Shown here in pieces: positions 7,260 through 15,823 of a stretch of 27,484 nucleotides of DNA (position 1 is its first letter; every line of letters begins with the position of its first letter). The position numbers and the translations under genes were made by a program. A model generated the notes under the pieces. It was not told the DNA's origin and did not search any database. It saw only the letters and a program-made list of their open reading frames with translations. Origin of the DNA: CAZFQG01 sp964520785 (lineage in GTDB: Bacteria > Planctomycetota > Planctomycetia > Pirellulales > Thermoguttaceae); assembly GCA_964520785.1 (NCBI GenBank), contig CAZFQG010000075.1, forward strand, positions 1 through 27,484, given 5' to 3'.

Positions 7260-9392
7260 ATGCCCCTCGAACCAACTACCGGTGACAATCTCGGCGAGAC
7301 CGACTTTCCCGATGCGACTCAGTCGGTTCCGCCATCGCGTCGTCCGCTGCGGGAGCCTCAGACGGACTGTCTCGAAGGACTCAACCCCCGGCAGCGCGAC
7401 GCGGTGACCCATGGAGACTCGCCCCTGTTGATCATCGCCGGGGCCGGTACCGGGAAGACGACGACCCTGGCCCATCGCGTCGCCTGGCTCGTCGCCAACG
7501 GAGCGGACCCCGGGAGGATACTCCTCCTCACATTCACGCGGCGCGCCGCCGCCGAAATGGTCCGCCGCGCGGAAACGGCCCTCGCCGGAAAGGGTGAAGG
7601 TACGTCAAACGCCCGGCGATCCCTTGCACTGGGGCGTGTTTGGGGGGGCACGTTTCACGCCGTCGCGACGCGTCTGTTACGGATGTACGCCAAGACGATG
7701 GACCTTGCCCCCGGTTTCACCATTCTCGATCGGTCCGATTCGGAGGATTTGATGAATGTTCTCCGGACCGAAACCAAGGTGGCCTCCAGCAAGAAACGGT
7801 TTCCGAACAAGGGGACCTGCGTCGACATCTACAGTCGGTGCGTGAATGCCAATGAACCCCTGAAAGAAGTCCTCAAGGACCGGTTCCCCTGGTGCGAGCA
7901 GTGGCACGAAGGACTCGCGGTCCTTTTCAGCGCCTACGTCGACCGCAAGGAGACGGACGCTACGTTCGACTACGACGAACTCCTTCTCTATTGGCAGGCG
8001 ATGCTAGAGGACGATTCCACCGCCGGATCCGTCCGAGAGCGGTTCGACTACGTTCTCGTCGACGAATATCAAGACACCAACCCGCTCCAGGCGGCCGTCG
8101 TCCGGGGCCTTTGTCCCGAGGGGAAAGGGCTCACGGTCGTGGGGGACGACGCCCAGTCGATCTACTCTTTCCGCGCGGCGACCGTCCGCAATATCTTGGA
8201 CTTTCCCAGCCACTTTCCCTCCGCCACTGTCGTTCGCCTCGAACAGAACTACCGCAGCACCGGTCCGATCCTTGCCGCGACGAATGACGTCATCCGTCTT
8301 TCGAAAGAACGCTTCGAAAAGGACCTCTTTTCCGTCCGCGAAGGGGGAGAGCCGCCGGAATTCGCCCGATGCGAGGACGAATCGGATCAGGCCGAAATCG
8401 TTATCGAGCGGATTCTCGCGCGGCGCGAGGCCGGCATCGACCTGCGCAGGCAGGCCGTCTTGTTCCGCGCGTCGCACCACTCGATGGCCCTGGAAGCGGA
8501 GCTGAATCGCCGCAAAATCCCCTACCGCAAGTACGGAGGCCTGAAGTTCGCCGAAACGGCCCACGTCAAGGACCTGCTCGCGTTTCTCAGACTGGCGGAA
8601 AACCCGAAAGACGTGCCGGCCGGGCTGCGAATCCTATGCCTCTTGCCGGGGATCGGAGCGAAAACCGCCTACACGCTGATGGAACTCGCGGCCCAGGCCG
8701 CTGGCTTCCGTTCTTGGGAAGACTGGAATCCGCCCAAAGCGACCGCGGCGGTCTGGAAACCATTCCGGGAGTTGATGGAATTCCTGGCCGCCGCGCAGCC
8801 GCTTTCCGCGCAAATCGGCCGCGTCCGCGAGTTCTACGCCCCCCTTCTGATGGAAAGGTATGATAGCCCCGAGCCGCGGAAGCGCGATCTGGAGCAGCTC
8901 GAAGCGATTGCCCTCCGGTATGGTTCACGGCAGGATATGCTCGCCGAGATGGCACTCGACCCGCCGCAGTGGACCGAGGATTTCGCCGGGCCCCCGATTC
9001 TCGATGACGACTATCTCATTCTCAGCACGATTCACTCGGCCAAGGGACTGGAGTGGAAGGCGGTCTACGTCATTCACGCCAGCGACGGCAATATCCCGTC
9101 CGACATGGCCACCAAGTCGTCCGAAGAGATCGACGAGGAATTGAGGCTTTTCTATGTTGCCCTCACCAGGGCCAAGGACCACCTCACCGTCTGCGCCCCG
9201 CTGCGTTACTATGCCCATCCCGGCGGGAAGAGCGACGTCCACGGTTACGCCCAGGTGACCCGATTCCTCCCCAAGGACGTTCTCCGCCACTTCCGACAAA
9301 CGGTCGCGAAACGGTCCTCCCCGGGCGACACGCCCCACTCCCACATCAAGAGCCGACAAATCCGGGCCAAAACGAAGGAGCTTTGGGAATAG
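7260..9392 (+). CDS. UvrD/Rep/PcrA-type ATP-dependent 3'-5' DNA helicase
   Basis: This superfamily 1A helicase has 710 residues, close to UvrD and PcrA (about 720-740). The order of motifs is complete: Q motif LNPRQRDAVTHG, Walker A AGAGTGKTTT (about 60-69), TFTRRAAAEM, GGTFHAVATRLLR, motif II YVLVDEYQDTNPLQ (about 264-277), motif III VVGDDAQSIYSFRAA, motif IV RLEQNYRST, motif V STIHSAKGLEWKAVYV (about 587-602) and motif VI LRLFYVALTRAKDHL. It would unwind DNA in repair or replication restart. UvrD, PcrA and Rep cannot be told apart from motifs alone, so no symbol is given. The first 40 residues are a poorly conserved extension. A strong GGAGG (7231-7235) lies 24 bases before the only usable start codon, an unusually long distance. 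Confidence 0.93.
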   Translation: MPLEPTTGDNLGETDFPDATQSVPPSRRPLREPQTDCLEGLNPRQRDAVTHGDSPLLIIAGAGTGKTTTLAHRVAWLVANGADPGRILLLTFTRRAAAEMVRRAETALAGKGEGTSNARRSLALGRVWGGTFHAVATRLLRMYAKTMDLAPGFTILDRSDSEDLMNVLRTETKVASSKKRFPNKGTCVDIYSRCVNANEPLKEVLKDRFPWCEQWHEGLAVLFSAYVDRKETDATFDYDELLLYWQAMLEDDSTAGSVRERFDYVLVDEYQDTNPLQAAVVRGLCPEGKGLTVVGDDAQSIYSFRAATVRNILDFPSHFPSATVVRLEQNYRSTGPILAATNDVIRLSKERFEKDLFSVREGGEPPEFARCEDESDQAEIVIERILARREAGIDLRRQAVLFRASHHSMALEAELNRRKIPYRKYGGLKFAETAHVKDLLAFLRLAENPKDVPAGLRILCLLPGIGAKTAYTLMELAAQAAGFRSWEDWNPPKATAAVWKPFRELMEFLAAAQPLSAQIGRVREFYAPLLMERYDSPEPRKRDLEQLEAIALRYGSRQDMLAEMALDPPQWTEDFAGPPILDDDYLILSTIHSAKGLEWKAVYVIHASDGNIPSDMATKSSEEIDEELRLFYVALTRAKDHLTVCAPLRYYAHPGGKSDVHGYAQVTRFLPKDVLRHFRQTVAKRSSPGDTPHSHIKSRQIRAKTKELWE

Positions 9393-9533
9393 GGGAATCG
9401 GGGGAGAGAATCGCTCGCGCGGATGACCATGACCGAAAGCGAGAAACCGGAATGACTTCGGATGGCTTCGAGAGGCCGGTAAATCGAGCGAATTCGCGAC
9501 AATCGTTTGCTTTGCCCGATTCGTGGTGACGGC

Positions 9534-9562
9534 TTGCTTCGGCGACTCGCGTCGGCTAGAGT
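9534..9562 (+). promoter_or_regulatory. Candidate promoter for the GH38 gene
   Basis: TTGCTT (9534-9539), a 17-base spacer and TAGAGT (9557-9562) lie about 30 bases before the first GH38 start at 9592. It is nearly the same as the element ahead of the helicase gene. If active, its transcript would start near 9569 and leave a short leader carrying AAGGGA. Confidence 0.45.
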
Positions 9563-9591
9563 AGAAGTCGGTTCAACTCAAGGGAAGCCCG

Positions 9592-12366
9592 ATGGTTGCA
9601 TTGAAGCAGTCGCCCCATCGGGGAATCGGTAGTGAGTGGACCAGCTCGGACCGGCAAATCACGGCTTTTTTTGGGAAGACCGAAATGAGATTCAGAAGCT
9701 TGTCGAGGGGGGGCCCGCGGAAAGTGTTGGGGCGAGCGGCGCGTCGACCGTTCATCGGACTTTGGTCCCGAAACGGCCTTGTGCCGACGGGAATTGGGGG
9801 GGTGTTCTTCGCGCTCCTCTTGATGCCCTTCGTGGCGGCGGAGGATTTGGGCCTGAAGCGGAACTGGGAGGTGTATCTCCTGCCCCATTCCCACGTTGAC
9901 ATCGGATATACCCATCTCCAGGCTGAGGTCGAACGCCGTCAATGGGGTATTCTGGAGGAAGCCATCGACCTGGCGCGGAAGACGGCGGACAACCCCGAGG
10001 GGTCGCGGTTCAAATGGAACGTCGAGGTCCTATGGGCGGTGGAAGGCTATTTGAAACAGGCCTCGCCAGAAAAGCGGGCCGAGTTTCTCGACGCCGTCCG
10101 CAAGGGATGGATCGGTATTGAAGGGCTCTATTGCCATCCCCTGGGAGGCCTTTGCCGAGACGAGGAGTTGATCCGCCACACCGACTTCGCCCAGCGGTTG
10201 CGGCGGGAGTATGGTTTTCCCATCAGCGCCGCGATGGCCACCGACGTCGCCGGATTCACTTGGGGAATAGTCCCTGTCCTGGCACAAAGCGGCATCCGCT
10301 ATTTCTCGCTGGGTCCCAACAGCAGCCACCGGATCGGCTACACGCGAATCGCGTGGGACAACCGGCCCTTCTATTGGATGTCTCCCTGCGGTCGGCACCG
10401 CGTTTTGTGCTATCAGACCGGCAACAGCTATCATCCCGCGTTTCGGGACGCGGAGGGTTTCGTCAAGTACCTGCGACAGTATGAAAAGGAGAACCCCGAC
10501 TATCCATACGAAATCCTGCATCTGAGGAACTGCACCGGCGACAACTCCGGGCCGGATGCTTCATTGCCGGACTGGGTCGCCGCGTGGAACGCCGATCACG
10601 AATTCCCCAAAGTGATCATCGCGACGACGGCCGAGTTTTTCGAGCGCTTCGAATCGCGCTACGGCGAGGACGTGCCCACGGCGCGCGGCGACTTCACGCC
10701 GTACTGGGAGGACGGCGCCGCCTCCTCCGCCTTCGAAACGGCCATGAACCGCGCCAGCGCCGAGCGGCTCATCCAGGCGGAGACGCTTTGGGCCCTGCTC
10801 CGGCCGGCGCCCTACCCGGACGGGGCATTCTACGACGCCTGGCGGAACGTCATCCTCTACAGCGAACACACGTGGGGCGGCCAGAGCTATGTACGCGGCG
10901 GCCGTTTTCCCCCCGGCAGCGATGGATACAAGGCTCAATGGGAGGTCAAGAGCGGCTTCGCGCGCCAGGCGGACGCACAGTCGCGGAAGCTTCTCGCCGA
11001 AGCCTTGGCCGGCCGCCGCCGCGACGACGAGCCGGTTCGGGCCGTCGAGGTAATGAACACTTGTTCCTGGCCAAGGACGGACCTCGTTCTCGTCCCGGCC
11101 GATTGGACGCTAGCCGGAGACCAAGTCCGCGATGCGGGCGACGCGGCGGTCGCGTCGCAGCGGCTGGCCTCCGGAGAACTGGCCTTTATCGCGAAGGACG
11201 TGCCCCCCTTCGGCTCCGCGAAATTCACGCTCCACCCCGGCGAAGCGCGTGCACAAGGGGCGGCGACGGGTACCGCGGAGGGGCTCGAAACACTGACGTT
11301 AAACGTCCTGTTCGACAAGACGACCGGGGCGATCGCGAGCCTCCGCTGGAAGCCGGCCGACTGGGAGTGCGTCGACGGTGATTCCGGAATCGGCCTGAAC
11401 GATTACTTCCACGTCCAGGGAAGCGATCCCGCTGGCGCGGTCCGTAACGGTGCTCCGGTATTCCGCGTGGAAGACACGGGGCCCCTGGTGGCAACCGTGG
11501 TGATCGAGTCCGACGCGCCCGGATGCAACCAGCTCGTCCGCCGGGTCCGCGTCATCGACGGGCTCAACCGGGTGGAAATCGAAGATATCCTCGACAAGAA
11601 GGAAATCCCCCTGGAGGACCTGCTGAAGGATGAACCGGCGAAGGAGGGTTTTCATCTCGGGTTCGCGTTCAACGTTCCGGACCCGGAGGTACGGATCGAT
11701 ACGCCCTTGGCCGTGGTCCGCCCCGAAAAGGACCAACTGGAAGGGGCATGCAAGAACTGGTTTTCCGTCCAGCGGTTCGTGGATGTTTCCGGGAAGGACC
11801 GCGGAGTGACTTGGGTTTCGCTGGACGCGCCGATCATGTCGCTCGGCTCGATCGCGCGGCAGCCGGAGTCCACGCATTCGCTTAATGGGTGGTTGGAATC
11901 GATCGAGCCTTCGGCAACGCTTTTCGCCTTCCTCATGAACAATTACTGGACGACGAATTACCAGCACGACCAACCGGGTCCGAAGACTTTCCGTTTCGCA
12001 ATTGCCCCGCACGGCGCATACGATCCGGTCGCCGCGGCGCGATTCGGTCGTGGGCAAAGCCAACCGTTGCTATTGCTTCCGATCGATCCCCAGACACCTC
12101 CGATGCGGCCGCTCCTCGGGGAGGTTCCCTCGGCGTTGGTCGTCACCGCGGTGAAGCCGGCCTACGAGGGGGACGCGGTGATCGTCAGACTGCATCACAT
12201 CGGCGCAGAACCGGTCGAAATTGACTGCGCCTGGCTAAAACCGCTGGGAAACCGGCTTTGGGTGAGCGACCTGGGGGAGGAGGCGAAGACACGATTGGAG
12301 GGTCCTATCACGATACCGCCGGGCGGGATAGAGACGATGCGGATAGAGCCGGGAGAGGGGTTCTAG
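9592..12366 (+). CDS. Secreted glycoside hydrolase family 38 protein (alpha-mannosidase-like)
   Basis: GH38 enzymes are zinc-dependent retaining alpha-mannosidases. Residues are numbered from 9592 (924 aa). LLPHSHVDIGYTH (about 96-108) is the family opening motif, with H101 and D103 as likely zinc ligands. AMATDVAGFTWG contains the probable nucleophile D217, and YSEHTWGGQS contains H426, the further zinc ligand. A central linker and a large beta-rich C-terminal region follow, as in the family. A hydrophobic segment at about 66-82 (GIGGVFFALLLMPFVAA) looks like a signal peptide core, but 65 residues before it is long. An ATG at 9685 or a GTG at 9781 would give a more normal signal. The start at 9592 has AAGGGA nearby, so the true start is uncertain. 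Substrate linkage is unknown. Confidence 0.85.
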   Translation: MVALKQSPHRGIGSEWTSSDRQITAFFGKTEMRFRSLSRGGPRKVLGRAARRPFIGLWSRNGLVPTGIGGVFFALLLMPFVAAEDLGLKRNWEVYLLPHSHVDIGYTHLQAEVERRQWGILEEAIDLARKTADNPEGSRFKWNVEVLWAVEGYLKQASPEKRAEFLDAVRKGWIGIEGLYCHPLGGLCRDEELIRHTDFAQRLRREYGFPISAAMATDVAGFTWGIVPVLAQSGIRYFSLGPNSSHRIGYTRIAWDNRPFYWMSPCGRHRVLCYQTGNSYHPAFRDAEGFVKYLRQYEKENPDYPYEILHLRNCTGDNSGPDASLPDWVAAWNADHEFPKVIIATTAEFFERFESRYGEDVPTARGDFTPYWEDGAASSAFETAMNRASAERLIQAETLWALLRPAPYPDGAFYDAWRNVILYSEHTWGGQSYVRGGRFPPGSDGYKAQWEVKSGFARQADAQSRKLLAEALAGRRRDDEPVRAVEVMNTCSWPRTDLVLVPADWTLAGDQVRDAGDAAVASQRLASGELAFIAKDVPPFGSAKFTLHPGEARAQGAATGTAEGLETLTLNVLFDKTTGAIASLRWKPADWECVDGDSGIGLNDYFHVQGSDPAGAVRNGAPVFRVEDTGPLVATVVIESDAPGCNQLVRRVRVIDGLNRVEIEDILDKKEIPLEDLLKDEPAKEGFHLGFAFNVPDPEVRIDTPLAVVRPEKDQLEGACKNWFSVQRFVDVSGKDRGVTWVSLDAPIMSLGSIARQPESTHSLNGWLESIEPSATLFAFLMNNYWTTNYQHDQPGPKTFRFAIAPHGAYDPVAAARFGRGQSQPLLLLPIDPQTPPMRPLLGEVPSALVVTAVKPAYEGDAVIVRLHHIGAEPVEIDCAWLKPLGNRLWVSDLGEEAKTRLEGPITIPPGGIETMRIEPGEGF

Positions 12367-12395
12367 GCAGCGATTTCGGCGGCGCAATTCGTACA

Positions 12396-12438
12396 GAATG
12401 TGCAGTACCACTCTGCGGCACTGCGCATTCCCTCTTTT
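12396..12438 (+). terminator. Candidate intrinsic terminator behind the GH38 gene
   Basis: GAATGTGCAGT (12396-12406) pairs with ACTGCGCATTC (12420-12430). This gives eleven base pairs with one G-U wobble around a 13-base loop, followed by CCTCTTTT. It lies 30 bases after the GH38 stop and upstream of the rex promoter, so it would insulate the hydrogenase block. The T tract is short. Confidence 0.5.
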
Positions 12439-12493
12439 CGTGTGAATTCCCCCCATTGAAGGGGTAGCCCTGAAAAAGAAATGGATTCTACTA

Positions 12494-12521
12494 TTGACTC
12501 AGCGAGATTCGGGTATATACT
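12494..12521 (+). promoter_or_regulatory. Promoter of the rex-hydrogenase operon
   Basis: TTGACT (12494-12499) and TATACT (12516-12521) are each one base from the sigma-70 consensus and are 16 bases apart. This is the best promoter-like sequence in the window. Transcription would start near 12528, inside the adjoining inverted repeat, and leave a leader of about 60 bases before rex. No comparable promoter is seen between the downstream genes. Confidence 0.7.
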
Positions 12522-12543
12522 ATCGATACATTGTTATCGATAG
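12520..12543 (+). promoter_or_regulatory. Perfect inverted repeat, putative operator (Rex or other regulator)
   Basis: CTATCGATA (12520-12528) and TATCGATAG (12535-12543) are perfect 9-base inverted arms with a 6-base spacer, CATTGT. The left arm overlaps the last two bases of the -10 box and covers the expected transcription start, so a bound protein would block initiation. Rex is encoded immediately downstream and often controls its own operon, so Rex is the first candidate. The sequence does not match the classical TTGTGAA-N4-TTCACAA Rex site, so the regulator is inferred from position only. Confidence 0.6.
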
Positions 12544-12589
12544 GGAGATACCGACATAGCCGTATCCCCGTTCGGTAATGAAGGATGCC

Positions 12590-13270
12590 ATGAGCGACCA
12601 AAGACCAGCCACGTATCCCGTTCCGACCGTCCGACGCCTTCCTCTGTATTTGCGGGTACTCCGCCAAATGGAGGAGGAAAACCAGGAGACCGCCTCGTGC
12701 ACGCGAATTGCCGAGGCGTTGGAATTGACCAGCATCCAAGTTCGAAAGGACCTCGCGATGACTGGTGCCGTCGGTCGGCCCAAGATTGGTTTCGAGGTGA
12801 GGCCCCTGATCACCGCGATCGAGAACTTCCTCGGGTGGAACAACACCAAGGAAGCCTTTCTGATCGGCGCCGGCGACCTGGGGTCGGCCCTTCTGAAGTA
12901 TGAGGGTTTTTCGGAGTGCGGCCTGAACATCCTGGCCGGGTTCGACGTGGACGTCGAGAAGATCGGAACGGACATCGCGGGAAAACGCATCTTTCCGCTT
13001 GAGAAGTTGCAGGACCTAGCCCAGAGGATGCACATCCTGATCGGCGTCTTGACGGTACCGGGAGGCGCCGCGCAAGACACCGCCGATCTGATGGTGGAAG
13101 CCGGGATGCGGGCGATCTGGAACTTCACGCCGGCGAAACTTCGCGTTCCGTCCAGCGTGGTCGTCGAGGACATCCGTTTGAGTGCCAGCCTGGCCGTACT
13201 GACCCAGAAGCTGGCGAACGTGCTGAGCAACCATTTCAACCCGAGTCCCGTCCCCATTCAAAAGGAGTGA
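12590..13270 (+). CDS. rex: Redox-sensing transcriptional repressor Rex
   Basis: Rex is a dimeric repressor that leaves DNA when NADH binds, turning on fermentative and hydrogen-producing genes. From the ATG at 12590 it is 226 residues. A winged-helix domain (about 13-70) has TSIQVRKDLAMTGAVGRP, the family recognition region. A Rossmann domain opens with FLIGAGDLGSALL (GxGxxG at 93-98). NILAGFDVDVEKIG and GVLTVPGGAAQDTADLMVEA are also typical Rex. The C-terminal swap helix ends near residue 215. AAGGA (12581-12585) precedes this start, while the alternative ATG at 12578 has no ribosome binding site. The stop lies 3 bases before hydC, whose Shine-Dalgarno sequence is inside the last rex codons, which suggests translational coupling. 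Confidence 0.95.
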   Translation: MSDQRPATYPVPTVRRLPLYLRVLRQMEEENQETASCTRIAEALELTSIQVRKDLAMTGAVGRPKIGFEVRPLITAIENFLGWNNTKEAFLIGAGDLGSALLKYEGFSECGLNILAGFDVDVEKIGTDIAGKRIFPLEKLQDLAQRMHILIGVLTVPGGAAQDTADLMVEAGMRAIWNFTPAKLRVPSSVVVEDIRLSASLAVLTQKLANVLSNHFNPSPVPIQKE

Positions 13271-13273
13271 TCG

Positions 13274-13786
13274 ATGCCCGAGGCCGCCGTTGAGGAGATG
13301 CCTACGGCCGCGAGGCGGTTTACCAAGGTCTGCGAGATTCTAGACCGGTACGACCGCGACGCAGCCAGGCTGATCCCGATTCTTCAGGAAGTCCAGGAGG
13401 AATACCGTTACTTGCCCGCCGAAGTACTGGCGTTCGTGGCGAGTTCGTTGGACGTTCCCACCGCGAAGGTATTCGGAGTCGCGACGTTCTACTCGCACTT
13501 TGCGCTCTCTCCCAAGGGCAAGCACGCGATCCGGCTTTGCGACGGCACGGCGTGTCACGTCCGCGGTTCCATCGCGATCCTCGACGCACTCCGCGAACGG
13601 CTGCATCTGAGCGAGGCAAAAGAGACCACGGACGACATGCTATTCACCGTGGAGACGGTTTCCTGCCTGGGAGCCTGCGGACTGGCGCCGGTCATGGTCG
13701 TCGGCGACGAAGTCTACGGCCAGGTGACGCCCAAGAAGGCGGTCGAAATCGTCGACGAGATCGAAGCAAGGGAGGTGAAGGGATGA
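13274..13786 (+). CDS. hydC: Bifurcating [FeFe]-hydrogenase gamma subunit (NuoE-like)
   Basis: This 170-residue protein is a thioredoxin-like [2Fe-2S] subunit of the NuoE family. The N-terminal helical part (YDRDAARLIPILQEVQEEY) is followed by LPAEVLAFVASSLDVP and KVFGVATFYSHF, standard NuoE/HydC sequence. The cluster ligands are C89 and C94 in CDGTACHVRGS, and C131 and C135 in CLGACGLAPV. In the trimeric hydrogenase of Thermotoga (HydABC) and in HndABCD-type enzymes, this subunit supports the flavin-bearing HydB. AAGGAG lies 6 bases before the ATG. The stop overlaps the hydB start in an ATGA junction. Identification as HydC rather than complex I NuoE rests on the adjacent [FeFe]-hydrogenase genes. 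Confidence 0.93.
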   Translation: MPEAAVEEMPTAARRFTKVCEILDRYDRDAARLIPILQEVQEEYRYLPAEVLAFVASSLDVPTAKVFGVATFYSHFALSPKGKHAIRLCDGTACHVRGSIAILDALRERLHLSEAKETTDDMLFTVETVSCLGACGLAPVMVVGDEVYGQVTPKKAVEIVDEIEAREVKG

Positions 13787-15729
13787 TCAGTGGAATTCGC
13801 GACGACGTCGCTCTGCGCGACCCGACGACCGATGCAAAGGTCTATGCGCAAGCCCAGGGGGCGGTCCGGACTCGGGTCATCGTCTGCGCCGGAACCGGTT
13901 GCGTGGCGAGCGGGTCGCTTCAGGTCTATTCCCGGCTGCAAGAGCAATTGGAGGGAGCCGCGCTTCCGGTTGTTCTGGAGTTGGGCCGCGAAACGGTCGA
14001 AGAAAAGCGGAAACAGGCGGAAGATCGGGGGAATCTGATCCACCTCTCCAAGAGTGGTTGTCAGGGGTTCTGCCAAATGGGACCGCTGGTGACGATCGAA
14101 CCCTACGGCATCCTCTACACCCGCGTACAGCCGGGGGACGTCGAGGAGATCGTCGAGCGGACGCTGCGGCGCGGTGAGATCGTCGCGCGTCTCCTCTATG
14201 TCGATCCGGCCACCCGCCGCGTCTGCGCCGGCGCCGCCGAAATCCCATTCTATGCGCAACAGTCGCGGACCGTCCTGGCCGCGTGCGGGCACATCGACCC
14301 TGAAGACATTTTAGAGTACATTCATCTGGGCGGATACGAGGCGGCCCGCCGCGCGTTCCGCGAATTGACGCCGAAAGGCATCTGTGAGGAAATGGCGGCC
14401 TCGGGTCTTCGAGGCCGAGGCGGCGGAGGTTTTCCCACCGGCAGAAAGTGGGAACTGACTCGTGCCGAAGCGAGCGAGAAAAAGTACGTCATCTGTAATG
14501 CCGACGAGGGAGACCCCGGCGCGTTCATGGACCGCAGCTTGATGGAAGGAAATCCCCACGCGGTCATCGAGGGCATGATGATCGCGGCCAGGGCCATCGG
14601 CGCCGACGAGGGATACTTCTACGTCCGCATGGAGTACCCCCTGGCCGTCAAACGGATCCGCAAGGCGGTCGCCGCGGCCGAGGAATACGGCCTGTTGGGT
14701 GAAGACGTCTTCGGGTCGGGATTGCGGCTGCGGCTGCACGTCATGGAGGGAGCCGGGGCATTTGTCTGCGGCGAGGAGACCGCGCTGATCGCCTCGATCG
14801 AGGGAAAACGCGGGATGCCCAACCCCAAACCTCCGTTTCCCGCGCAGAAAGGCCTTTGGGACAAGCCGACCGTCATCAACAACGTGGAGACGCTGGCGAC
14901 CGTCCCGCTGATCATCGGCGAAGGCGCCCCGCGATTCCGCGAGGCCGGCACGGAACGTTCGCCCGGGACGAAGACGTTCGCCCTCACGGGGCACGTCGTG
15001 AATACGGGGCTCATCGAGGTCCCCTTCGGCGCGACGCTCCGGCGGATCGTCAACGACATCGGCGGCGGCTGCGTCGACGAAAGCGGCAAGGTCGACCCGG
15101 AATCGCTCAAGGCGGTCCAGATCGGCGGACCCTCCGGCGGATGCCTCACTCCGGAGCACCTCGATATGCCGCTGGACTACGATTCGCTCCGCGGCGTCGG
15201 GGCGATGGTCGGTTCCGGCGGCCTCGTCGTCATGAACCAGGGGACCTGCATGGTCCAAATGGCACGCTTCTTCATGCAGTTCACGCAGAACGAATCGTGC
15301 GGGAAGTGCGTCCTCTGCCGGGAGGGAACGAAGCAGATGCTCGCGATGCTCGACGAAATCATCGCCGGGGAGGCGGCACCCGACGTCATCGACCGGCTCC
15401 GGGAAACGGCCGAAGCGGTAGGCCTGGGGTCGCTTTGCGGACTCGGAAAGACGGCGCCGAATCCGGTGCTCTCGGTGCTGGAACACTTCCTGCCGGAACT
15501 GGATGCCCACGTCTACCAGAAACGCTGCCCGGCCGGAAAGTGCAAGGCCCTTCTGTCGCCGCAGATCCTCGCCGAAAAGTGCAAAGGCTGCACCGTCTGC
15601 GCCAAGAAATGCCCCGTCGGCGCCATCTCCCGCCGGCGGAAAGAACCGCACGTCATCGACGTGGAAACGTGTATCCGATGCGGCGCGTGCGTCTCGGCCT
15701 GCCGCTTCGAGGCCATCGTCGGCGTCTAG
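13783..15729 (+). CDS. hydB: Bifurcating [FeFe]-hydrogenase beta subunit (NuoF-like, NADH- and FMN-binding)
   Basis: HydB oxidises or reduces NAD(H) at FMN and is the proposed bifurcation site. The protein has 648 residues. An N-terminal thioredoxin-like [2Fe-2S] domain uses C35, C40, C93 and C97. The NuoF core has GLRGRGGGGFPTGRKW (about 208-223, FMN/NADH loop), NADEGDPGAFMDRSLMEG and GAGAFVCGEETALIASIEG. The NuoF [4Fe-4S] site is SCGKCVLCREGT plus C552. A CPAGKC pair (582-587) sits in the linker where a zinc site is described for HydB structures (from memory). Two ferredoxin-type [4Fe-4S] motifs follow, CKGCTVCAKKCP and CIRCGACVSACR. GGAGGTGAAGG precedes the ATG, which overlaps the hydC stop by four bases. 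A longer in-frame reading from 13537 overlaps hydC in another frame and is rejected. Confidence 0.95.
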   Translation: MISGIRDDVALRDPTTDAKVYAQAQGAVRTRVIVCAGTGCVASGSLQVYSRLQEQLEGAALPVVLELGRETVEEKRKQAEDRGNLIHLSKSGCQGFCQMGPLVTIEPYGILYTRVQPGDVEEIVERTLRRGEIVARLLYVDPATRRVCAGAAEIPFYAQQSRTVLAACGHIDPEDILEYIHLGGYEAARRAFRELTPKGICEEMAASGLRGRGGGGFPTGRKWELTRAEASEKKYVICNADEGDPGAFMDRSLMEGNPHAVIEGMMIAARAIGADEGYFYVRMEYPLAVKRIRKAVAAAEEYGLLGEDVFGSGLRLRLHVMEGAGAFVCGEETALIASIEGKRGMPNPKPPFPAQKGLWDKPTVINNVETLATVPLIIGEGAPRFREAGTERSPGTKTFALTGHVVNTGLIEVPFGATLRRIVNDIGGGCVDESGKVDPESLKAVQIGGPSGGCLTPEHLDMPLDYDSLRGVGAMVGSGGLVVMNQGTCMVQMARFFMQFTQNESCGKCVLCREGTKQMLAMLDEIIAGEAAPDVIDRLRETAEAVGLGSLCGLGKTAPNPVLSVLEHFLPELDAHVYQKRCPAGKCKALLSPQILAEKCKGCTVCAKKCPVGAISRRRKEPHVIDVETCIRCGACVSACRFEAIVGV

Positions 15730-15823
15730 CACTGTTCGTTCATCGCCGCGCTTCCGTCCCCGTTTCCAATTCGCCTCGGCAGTCGAGGTCCGCGCCCCCG
15801 CTCCGTGAAGGGAGAAAGAACCA

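Noticed and set aside
12453..12468. CCCC/GGGG hairpin after the GH38 gene, whose CCCCATTGAAGGGG is repeated inside hydS near 18604
   Set aside because: The stem is only four pairs, and the second copy is ordinary coding sequence for FPIEGG. I regard the match as coincidence.
13537..13782. 82-codon upstream extension of hydB
   Set aside because: It overlaps hydC in another frame and translates to Arg-rich shadow sequence. The ATG at 13783 has an excellent ribosome binding site and gives the normal HydB N-terminus.
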